A DNA stretch of 64,000 nucleotides from Streptomyces sp. NBC_01669 (GTDB lineage Bacteria > Actinomycetota > Actinomycetes > Streptomycetales > Streptomycetaceae): the NCBI RefSeq assembly GCF_026339735.1, contig NZ_JAPEQG010000001.1, positions 6,594,501 through 6,658,500 on the forward strand, read 5' to 3'. Positions 56,820 through 64,000 of this stretch are shown one piece after another. The position numbers and the translations under genes were made by a program. Every line of letters starts with the position of its first letter. Position 1 is the stretch's first letter. The notes beneath the pieces were generated by a model that made no database searches, was not told the origin of the DNA, and was given only the letters and a program-made list of their open reading frames with translations.

Positions 56820-59231
56820 TCAGCTCTGCTGCCGGGACGGCCACCGCAGCCAACCGCCCCACCGCGCAGCCCACCTGCTGGTGAAAGCCGACCGGCGTTC
56901 CGAGAGCGCGTCCATCACCCGAATGGCCGAGCGCGGTGCCATGACCGCCCGGATCCGGGTGAAGCGGTCGGCGGAGATCCGCAAGCTGTTCCGCACCGTC
57001 TCCACGTCCTCGGCGAACCCGGCGCCCGTCCGGGGCTGCGGGGCGTAGAGCACCTGCTCCACCGCCCCCGCCACCCGGTGCACCGCGGCCGCCGCCTCCG
57101 TGTCGAGCCGCCCCAGCCGGACCACCCGGGCCGCCGTCTTCCGCGGGGTCTGTGAGTCGTCCGGCTCGATGCCGTGGTCCCACGCGGTATCGATGATCTC
57201 CAGCCAGGCCGCCAGCGTTCTGGCCGTCACATCGGCAGGCGTGCGCCCGGTGGACGACGCCAGCCTCCGCCTACGCACCCGTACCCGCCACAGCATCGGC
57301 AGCAACGGCAGCGTGATGACCACCAGCGCGGCCAAAGCCACCCAGACAACGGTGCTCGTCGGGGTCCCCGAGTCCGTCGGCCCCGCGGCGGCCGGCGCCA
57401 CCGCGTTGCCGCACTCGCCCAGCTTGCGCAGCTGCTGCGGGCAGCTCTGCGAGGCGGACGGTACGGCGGACGGCGCCGCCGAGGCGCCCTGCTCGGGCCG
57501 GCTCGGGTCGGCTGCGCCGCCCGCCGGGGCGTCCGGCTGGGTATAGCCGGGCGCGCTGCCACGCGTTGGGGTCGGCTCGAACCGGGTCCATCCGACGCCC
57601 TCGAAATACAGCTCGGGCCAGGCGTGCGCATCGCGCAGCCCCACCGACACCGCACCGTTCGACTGCACGGTGCCGGGAGTGAAGCCCACCGCGACGCGGG
57701 CCGGAATGCCCAGTGTCCGCGCCATCGCGGCCATCGTGAACGAGAAGTGGACGCAGAAGCCCCTCTTGTCCCTGAGGAACCGGCCGATCGCGGCCGAGCC
57801 GGTGCCGGAGGTCACTGTGGTGTCGTAGCTGAAGCCGCCCTCCGAGGCGAAGTAGTTCTGCAGCTTCACCGCTCGCTCGTAGTTGTTGGCGGCGCCCTTC
57901 GTCACCCGGTCCGCCGTCTTCTTGACCACCTCCGGCAGCGAGCCCGGCACCTTGGTGTACTCCCGCAGCATCTCGGAGGGCGCGTCGGGAGCCGCGGCGA
58001 GCTGGTCCGCCGTCGGCTGCACGACCAGGCTCGACACCTCGTACCGCGCGCCGCTGGTCGTCTGGCCGCGGTCGCCGACGAGGGTGCGCCCCGCGGGTTC
58101 GTACCGCCAGCGCCCGCCGATCCTGACCTCGGTCGCGGGGTAGGGGAGCGGCAGATAGGTCTGCTGGTAGGAGCGGGAGGAGGAGATGTTCGACCGGATC
58201 TCCGTGACAGCGACATCCGGACTCAGCCCGTCCGGCCCCGGGATCCGCTTCGGCACATCCTTCAGGCTGCGCCGGGAGGCCCGCCACTCGCTCCCGTTGA
58301 ACTGGTCCAGGGCCAGAATCCGCAGATAGAAGTCCTGCGGGTTCCGGGAATTGGTGCGATACGACATCACCTCCCGGTTCTCCGGCTGGTTCAGATTGTT
58401 CTGCAGCGAGACCAGCGGGTTCACCGCGGAGATCGTGCCGCCGCCACCGCCCTTGCCGTTCCCGCTGCCGGTCCCCGCGAGGAGCCCGCCGTCGAGAGCG
58501 GGCAGGGCCGCCGGTACGGCCAGTGCGATGCCCAGCGCCAGCGCACCGATCCGCCGCCCGGTGCGGACCGGGGCGAGCGCCCGGCCGCCCGACACGTCGA
58601 GACCGGCCGCCCCACCGCTCGGTGACCGCCCCGCACCGCCGAAGACCCGCCCCCACTGGGAGATCCGGTCCCGGCCCTCGGCCAGCAGGAGCAGCAGATA
58701 GCCGCAGGCGGCGAGCAGGAACCAGAGCCAGCCCGCGCCGCCGCCGCCGGACAGTCCCGCGGCGACCGAGTAGAGCGCCAGGAGCGGCAGCCCGGCCGGG
58801 GCCGCGCTGCGAAACGTCACCGCGAGGGTGTCCACGGCCAGACCGATCAGCAGTACACCGCCGACCAGCATCAGCCGGATGCCCGCCGTCGCGGGCGCCG
58901 GGATGGCGTACTGCCCCACGTCGTCCGCGCCCGCCCGCAGCAGGTCCGCCAGGTGCCGTACGGCCTCGGGGCCCGGCAGGAAGCCGACCAGGGCCTGCTC
59001 CCGTGCGAACACCGCGGTCAGCAGCACAAGGGTGACCAGGAACTGTGCCGTGACGATCAGCAGTCGTGGCAGCGGCACCCGGCGGGCGAGCGCGCCCACC
59101 CCGCTCTGGATCGCCAGCAGGACCGCGGCCTGCAGGATCCATCCGGCCGGGTCGACCAGCGGCAGCATCGAACCCGCCGCCAACAGCGTCGCCGCAAAGG
59201 CGCACAGCGCCAGCCGACCGCGACCGCTCAT
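56820..59231 (-). CDS. Transglutaminase-like membrane protein (TgpA family)
   Basis: The 803-residue protein has six or so N-terminal spans, an extracellular part with a transglutaminase core, and one more span near residue 680. The catalytic triad lies in RGFCVHFSF (Cys near 491), RDAHAWPELYF (His) and WTRFEPTP (Asp region). A DUF4129-like cytoplasmic domain ends the protein. ATG 59231 follows GAGGGGAC. With moxR and DUF58 it forms the widespread operon thought to act in envelope protein folding or modification. Confidence 0.88.
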   Translation of the reverse strand: MSGRGRLALCAFAATLLAAGSMLPLVDPAGWILQAAVLLAIQSGVGALARRVPLPRLLIVTAQFLVTLVLLTAVFAREQALVGFLPGPEAVRHLADLLRAGADDVGQYAIPAPATAGIRLMLVGGVLLIGLAVDTLAVTFRSAAPAGLPLLALYSVAAGLSGGGGAGWLWFLLAACGYLLLLLAEGRDRISQWGRVFGGAGRSPSGGAAGLDVSGGRALAPVRTGRRIGALALGIALAVPAALPALDGGLLAGTGSGNGKGGGGGTISAVNPLVSLQNNLNQPENREVMSYRTNSRNPQDFYLRILALDQFNGSEWRASRRSLKDVPKRIPGPDGLSPDVAVTEIRSNISSSRSYQQTYLPLPYPATEVRIGGRWRYEPAGRTLVGDRGQTTSGARYEVSSLVVQPTADQLAAAPDAPSEMLREYTKVPGSLPEVVKKTADRVTKGAANNYERAVKLQNYFASEGGFSYDTTVTSGTGSAAIGRFLRDKRGFCVHFSFTMAAMARTLGIPARVAVGFTPGTVQSNGAVSVGLRDAHAWPELYFEGVGWTRFEPTPTRGSAPGYTQPDAPAGGAADPSRPEQGASAAPSAVPSASQSCPQQLRKLGECGNAVAPAAAGPTDSGTPTSTVVWVALAALVVITLPLLPMLWRVRVRRRRLASSTGRTPADVTARTLAAWLEIIDTAWDHGIEPDDSQTPRKTAARVVRLGRLDTEAAAAVHRVAGAVEQVLYAPQPRTGAGFAEDVETVRNSLRISADRFTRIRAVMAPRSAIRVMDALSERRSAFTSRWAARWGGWLRWPSRQQS

Positions 59232-59241
59232 GACCGTCCCC

Positions 59242-60620
59242 TCATGACCATCCACCGGTGAAACCTGTCGTGCCGCCCGGTGCGCCGCCCGACAGCGCGG
59301 ACTGCGTCACGGAGCTCTGCTGTCCCGCCTGCTGCCACAGCTGGGCGAGATCCGCCCCCGGCCCCACCGCGACCGCCGTCCAGCCCGACTCGCGCAGCAG
59401 TCGCAGGCGCTCCTCGGACGCCGTGAGCGCCGCGTCGGACGCGCTGCCGTGCATCCAGGCGGCACTGTCCAGGACGAATGCGACGGCGCCGCCGCTGCGC
59501 TGCCGCATTCGGGCGGCCACCGCCGTCTGCTCGTCGTCCAGATCGCCGAGGAACGCGACCAGCAGCCCTTCGTTACCGCCGCGCAGTACGTCGTACGCGC
59601 GTGACAGACCGCCTCCGTCGGAGTGGTCGACAACCGCGAGGGTGTCCATCATCAGTCCCGCGGACTCCTGGGTCGATCCGGCGAAGCCGCCCTCGCCCTC
59701 GCCCGGCACCGAACTGCCGTCGTCGGTCAGCAGCCGCACTGCGAAGCCCCGCTCCAGCATGTGCACCAGCGCGGACGCCGCCCCCGACACCGCCCACTCG
59801 AAGGGCGAGTCGGGCCCCGTCCCCTGATAGGCGATCCGCCGGGTGTCCAGCAGCACCGTGCACCTGGCCCGCTGGGGCTGCTCCTCGCGGCGCACCATCA
59901 GCTCGCCGTAGCGCGCGGTGGAGCGCCAATGGACCCGGCGCAGGTCGTCGCCGTGCCGGTAGCCGCGCGGAATCACGTCGTCCTCACCGGCCAGAGCGAG
60001 TGAGCGCTGTCGCCCCTCGCCGTACCCGGACGCCTCGCCCGACAGCCGCACCGGCGGCAGCGGCTGGGTCCGTGGGACGACGACCAGGGTGTCGTACGCA
60101 CTGAACGACCGGGTCAGCTCGCACATCCCGAACGGATCGCTCAGCCGCAGCTGCAGCGGCCCGAGCGGATACCGCCCGCGCAGATCCGACCGGACCCGGT
60201 AGGACACCTCGCGCCGACCGCCCGCCTCCACCCGGTCCAGGACGAACCGGGGGCGCGGCCCGAGCACATAGGGCACCCGGTCCTGCAGCATCAGCAGCCC
60301 GGTGGGCAGCCGGGACACGTTCTCCATCCGCAGGTGCACCCGTGCCTCGGTGCCCGCGGGCACTCGGGACGGGGAGAGCCGTCGGGTGCCCGCGACCCGG
60401 TAGCGGGTGCGGAGGAGCACCGTCACACAGACCAGCGGAAGCACGCTGAGCAGTAGCCCGACCCGCAGCAGATCACCTTGGCCCAGCACATACGCGCAGA
60501 TCGCGGCCGCGATTCCGGCAGCGAGGAAGGACCGCCCGCGCGTGGTCAGCCCGCCCAGTGCGGCCCGCAGACCGCCTTTGCCCTCGCCGTCCTCCATCGA
60601 GGCGGACCCCCCGGCCGTCA

Positions 60621-60624
<4 letters not shown>
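59242..60624 (-). CDS. DUF58 protein with vWA-like fold
   Basis: The 460-residue protein has two spans near residues 33-70 and a DUF58 domain with the signature REDDVIPRGYRHGDDLRRVHWRSTAR (here GEDDVIPRGYRHGDDLRRV and HWRSTARYGELMVRREE). Family members contain a von Willebrand A-like fold and work with MoxR ATPases. GTG 60624 overlaps the moxR stop as GTGA; ATG 60621 is the alternative. The transglutaminase gene begins 10 bases after its stop codon. Confidence 0.87.
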
Positions 60625-61673
<1,049 letters not shown>

Positions 61674-61772
61674 CCGGCCCTCCTCGGCCCTGTCCCGCGC
61701 TCTCAAGGAGCAGGGGGTACCCCATTCACGGGCCGATGCGCTGTAGTTGGCCCGGCCCACCCCGATGTACGG

Positions 61773-61800
61773 ACACCCTCCGGACAGGTCCGGCGGGTGT
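61773..61800 (-). terminator. Hairpin between carbonic anhydrase and moxR
   Basis: ACACCC pairs with GGGTGT and CGGAC with GTCCG around an AG loop, with a 2-by-2 internal loop. It lies 114 bases past the carbonic anhydrase stop and would separate it from the moxR operon. Confidence 0.55.
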
Positions 61801-61913
61801 CACACACGCATTCTTGTTGCCGTTACCGCTTCGTGTCACTCGCCTGTGGACAAGTGGATGCGAAATGTCGGGGTCCAGGCCATTTTCGGTACCCGCCGGA
61901 CGTGCGATCAGGG

Positions 61914-62477
61914 TCAGGCGACGGGAAGGATCTCGCGGAGCAAGCCGCTGGTCACGTCGAAGACGAAGCCGCGGACGTCGTCCGTGTGCAGCAGGAACGG
62001 CGAGGTGCGGACGCGCTGCATGGACTGCCGTACGTCCTGATCCGCGTCCTTGTAGGCCTCCACGGCCCAGACCGGGCGCTGGCCGACCTCCGCCTCCAGC
62101 TCCTGCCGGAACTCCTCGGTGATCGATTCGAGGCCGCAGTTGGTGTGGTGAATCAGGATGATGCTGCGGGTGCCGAGGGCTCGCTGGCTGATGGTGAGCG
62201 AGCGGATCACGTCGTCGGTGACCACGCCGCCCGCGTTGCGGATGGTGTGGCAGTCGCCGAGCGCCAGGCCGAGCGCGTCGTGCAGGTCGAGCCGGGCGTC
62301 CATGCAGGCGACCACGGCGACCTTCAGCACCGGCCGTGCGTCCATGCCGGGGTCGTCGAAATCGGCCGCGTAACGGATGTTCGCCTCGACCAGCCGGTCG
62401 GTGACGGTTCCGCCGGTACGGGCCTGACCGGCAGCGGGTGCGGAGAGCTCGGCGTGGGGGTGCGCGGAAGTCGACAT
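61914..62477 (-). CDS. Beta-class carbonic anhydrase
   Basis: The 187-residue zinc enzyme interconverts CO2 and bicarbonate. Zinc ligands are C58 (in ACMDARL, with D60 and R62 as the dyad), H111 and C114 (HHTNCG). It resembles mycobacterial Rv1284-type enzymes. ATG 62477 lies 7 bases after TAACGT on this strand, so the mRNA is probably leaderless; in-frame starts upstream would run through the promoter. Confidence 0.92.
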   Translation of the reverse strand: MSTSAHPHAELSAPAAGQARTGGTVTDRLVEANIRYAADFDDPGMDARPVLKVAVVACMDARLDLHDALGLALGDCHTIRNAGGVVTDDVIRSLTISQRALGTRSIILIHHTNCGLESITEEFRQELEAEVGQRPVWAVEAYKDADQDVRQSMQRVRTSPFLLHTDDVRGFVFDVTSGLLREILPVA

Positions 62478-62484
62478 GGATACG

Positions 62485-62490
62485 ACGTTA
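62485..62490 (-). promoter_or_regulatory. -10 box of the leaderless carbonic anhydrase gene
   Basis: TAACGT on the reverse strand (62490 to 62485), 7 bases before ATG 62477. Confidence 0.55.
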
Positions 62491-62541
62491 GCTCGCACAG
62501 TTCGCTCCGGCGTGCTGTGAGAGCGGACAAAGAACGTCAAC

Positions 62542-62577
62542 GAGGCTTGTTGTGAGGTAACCCACAAGCCTCACAAC
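62542..62577. promoter_or_regulatory. Two overlapping inverted repeats upstream of the dcw cluster
   Basis: GAGGCTTGT (62542-62550) pairs with ACAAGCCTC (62564-62572), while GTTGTGAGG (62549-62557) pairs with CCTCACAAC (62569-62577). Both dyads are perfect 9-mers and share arms, so only one could form at a time in RNA. On DNA they could be stacked operator half-sites. Confidence 0.5.
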
Positions 62578-62662
62578 GAATCGCTCGACCGGGTGACGGA
62601 GAGGGCGGGGCGACGCGCTGCCCCGTTGATTGATCGGGAATCGATCGAATGGCAGGGTGGAC

Positions 62663-62668
62663 TAAAGT
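62663..62668 (+). promoter_or_regulatory. Possible -10 box upstream of rsmH
   Basis: TAAAGT, about 190 bases before rsmH, with no good -35. The gap 62478-62858 holds this, the overlapping repeats and no mraZ gene that I can find. Confidence 0.35.
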
Positions 62669-62858
62669 GACCGGAAGTTACCGACACCCTGCACATCCCG
62701 AAGAATTCCCCTGTGTGCGCGGCGTACGTACGGCCCGGCCCTCTCCCGCTCGCCGGTCGGCTGACGCCACTTCCCCGGCGCCGGTGGACCTCCCCTTCCG
62801 AGCGGGCGGGGACCAGGCCGTACGTGCAGCCACACGGGACCTGAGCCTGAGAGGGCGC

Positions 62859-63824
62859 ATGAGCCAGACCCGACACGTCCCGGTGATGCTCCAGCGATGC
62901 CTGGACCTGTTGGCCCCGGCTCTGGAAGCACCGGGCCCGCAGCAGCCCGTGGTCGTCGACTGCACCCTCGGCCTCGGCGGTCACAGCGAGGCCCTGCTCG
63001 CCGCCTTCCCGTCCGCCCGGCTGATCGCTCTGGACCGGGACAAGGAAGCGCTGCGGCTCTCCGGCGAGCGGCTCGCCCCGTACGGCGACCGGGCCACACT
63101 GGTGCACGCCGTCTACGACGAACTGCCCGAGGTGCTCGCCCGGCTCGGCATCCCCAAGGTCCAGGGCATCCTGTTCGACCTCGGTGTCTCCTCCATGCAG
63201 CTGGACGAGGCCGACCGCGGATTCGCGTACGCCCAGGACGCCCCGCTCGACATGCGGATGGACCAGACGACCGGCATCGGCGCGGCCGAGGTGCTCAACA
63301 CCTACCCGCCGGGCGAGCTCGTCCGGATCCTGCGCGCGTACGGCGAGGAGAAGCAGGCCAAGCGGATCGTCTCCGCGATCGTGCGCGAGCGCGAGAAGGA
63401 GCCGTTCAGCAACAGCGCCCGGCTCGTCGAGCTGATCCGGGACTCGCTGCCGCAGGCCGCCAAGCGCACCGGCGGCAACCCGGCCAAGCGCACCTTCCAG
63501 GCGCTGCGCATCGAGGTCAACGGCGAGCTCACCGTCCTGGAGCGGGCGATCCCGGCCGCGGTGCAGTCTCTTGCCGTCGGTGGCCGGATCGCCGTTCTCT
63601 CCTACCACTCGCTGGAGGACCGCCTGGTCAAGCAGGTGTTCGCGGCGGGCGCCGCCAACACCGCGCCGCCCGGACTGCCCGTCGTCCCCGAGCGTTACCA
63701 GCCCCGGCTCAAGCTGCTGACCCGCGGCGCGGAACTGCCCACGGAGGAGGAGGTCGCCGAGAACCGGCGAGCCGCCCCCGCCCGGCTGCGCGGCGCCCAG
63801 CGGATCCGCGAGGAGGAGCGGTGA
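62859..63824 (+). CDS. rsmH: 16S rRNA (cytosine-N4)-methyltransferase RsmH
   Basis: The 321-residue enzyme (formerly MraW) methylates C1402 of 16S rRNA. VPVMLQRCLDLL near the start, DCTLGLGGHSEALL (SAM loop), FDLGVSSMQLDEADRGFAY and SYHSLEDRLVK are family hallmarks. ATG 62859 follows GAGAGGG. It is the first dcw gene here, and its stop overlaps a mini-ORF and the ftsL region through GTGA. Confidence 0.95.
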   Translation: MSQTRHVPVMLQRCLDLLAPALEAPGPQQPVVVDCTLGLGGHSEALLAAFPSARLIALDRDKEALRLSGERLAPYGDRATLVHAVYDELPEVLARLGIPKVQGILFDLGVSSMQLDEADRGFAYAQDAPLDMRMDQTTGIGAAEVLNTYPPGELVRILRAYGEEKQAKRIVSAIVREREKEPFSNSARLVELIRDSLPQAAKRTGGNPAKRTFQALRIEVNGELTVLERAIPAAVQSLAVGGRIAVLSYHSLEDRLVKQVFAAGAANTAPPGLPVVPERYQPRLKLLTRGAELPTEEEVAENRRAAPARLRGAQRIREEER

Positions 63825-63877
63825 GCGCGGCCGGTCCGGCCGGCACGGCACCGGGAGAGCCCGAGGTGGCGCGGTGA
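63821..63877 (+). CDS. Tiny overlapping ORF between rsmH and ftsL (speculative)
   Basis: GTG 63821 lies in the rsmH stop (GTGA) and the frame ends at TGA 63875-63877, itself overlapping GTG 63874 of the next gene. It encodes 18 residues, MSAAGPAGTAPGEPEVAR. The two GTGA junctions could relay ribosomes from rsmH to ftsL, or they are chance in GC-rich DNA. Confidence 0.3.
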   Translation: MSAAGPAGTAPGEPEVAR

Positions 63878-64000
63878 GCGGACCGGCCGGACAGCTGAAG
63901 GGGCGGGCCGCCCGGCTCGCCCGGCTGATGCCCTCCGGGCCCAGCAACGCGGCCCGTACACCCTTCGTCCTGCTGGTCGTGCTGCTCCTCGGCGGCGGAC
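63874..64000 (+). CDS. ftsL: Septum formation initiator FtsL-like protein, N-terminal part
   Basis: The visible 42 residues have a basic cytoplasmic start (GQLKGRAARLARLMPSG) and the beginning of a membrane span (TPFVLLVVLLLGGG), the plan of actinobacterial FtsL, the usual gene after rsmH. GAGG lies 7 bases before GTG 63874. The rest lies beyond the window, so the coiled coil that would prove the identity is not visible. Confidence 0.75.
   Translation, partial: MSGPAGQLKGRAARLARLMPSGPSNAARTPFVLLVVLLLGGG

Overview
The window is very GC-rich (third codon positions almost always G or C). Many genes start at GTG or TTG, several carry a TANNNT -10 box exactly 7 nt before the start codon, and gene content matches actinobacteria. 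Protein sequences and gene order point to a Streptomyces chromosome, in the conserved block between the cytochrome bc1 genes and the division/cell-wall (dcw) cluster. I saw no prophage, insertion sequence, CRISPR array, tRNA or rRNA. Start codons not forced by overlap or ribosome binding site are choices, explained per gene. Site coordinates were counted by hand and may be off by a base or two.

Layout. 1-3.9 kb: end of ctaE, then qcrC-qcrA-qcrB (the respiratory bc1-aa3 branch). 4-9.7 kb: trpD, a SAM-IV riboswitch controlling a PLP enzyme, a convergent rhomboid protease/Lrp-like pair, a zinc ribbon protein and an NYN nuclease-like protein. 9.8-12.3 kb: two NlpC/P60 wall hydrolases, the first behind a c-di-AMP riboswitch. 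12.3-18 kb: lipoprotein metallopeptidase, GT87 mannosyltransferase, PimB-like GT4 and a FadD-type acyl-CoA ligase (envelope lipid and lipoglycan genes). 18-23.4 kb: phosphoesterase, SRPBCC protein, ArsA-HSP20 protein with an altered P-loop, glucokinase glkA and an EEP phosphatase. 23.4-27.8 kb: hydrolase, plsC and the two-component pair MacS/MacR. 27.9-30 kb: phosphofructokinase and a D-2-hydroxyacid dehydrogenase. 30-33.6 kb: divergent trpEG (with a three-Trp-codon attenuator) and aroH. 33.7-36.1 kb: iron storage (bfd/bfr), a molybdopterin enzyme and a copper-box-controlled His-rich membrane protein. 36-47 kb: nfo, a PASTA kinase (PknL type), thiamine genes thiO-thiS-thiG behind a TPP riboswitch, a ferredoxin reductase, a secreted PNGase A-like protein, an Rv2175c-like DNA-binding protein, thiE and metF. 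47-56.5 kb: membrane protein with a Tyr/Gln-rich tail, carotenoid-type FAD enzyme, DUF4126, an ABC-like/YhgE/TetR operon with a 26-bp operator, HEPN protein, methyltransferase and DUF3040. 56.8-61.7 kb: moxR-DUF58-transglutaminase operon. 61.9-64 kb: beta-carbonic anhydrase, then rsmH and the start of ftsL.

Themes. Regulation is unusually visible: SAM-IV, c-di-AMP and TPP riboswitches, a trp attenuator, an iron box, a copper (CsoR-type) box, a TetR operator, and a dyad placed exactly midway between the trpL and aroH -10 boxes. Many convergent pairs are closed by long perfect hairpins. The order bc1 - trpD - NlpC/P60 - pimB - fadD - SRPBCC/ArsA - plsC - DAHP synthase - PknL - Rv2175c - MTHFR - rsmH parallels the mycobacterial block between roughly Rv2165c and Rv2196 (from memory of that genome). 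The least understood candidates for new biology are the SRPBCC/ArsA-HSP20 pair and the ABC-like/YhgE/TetR operon.
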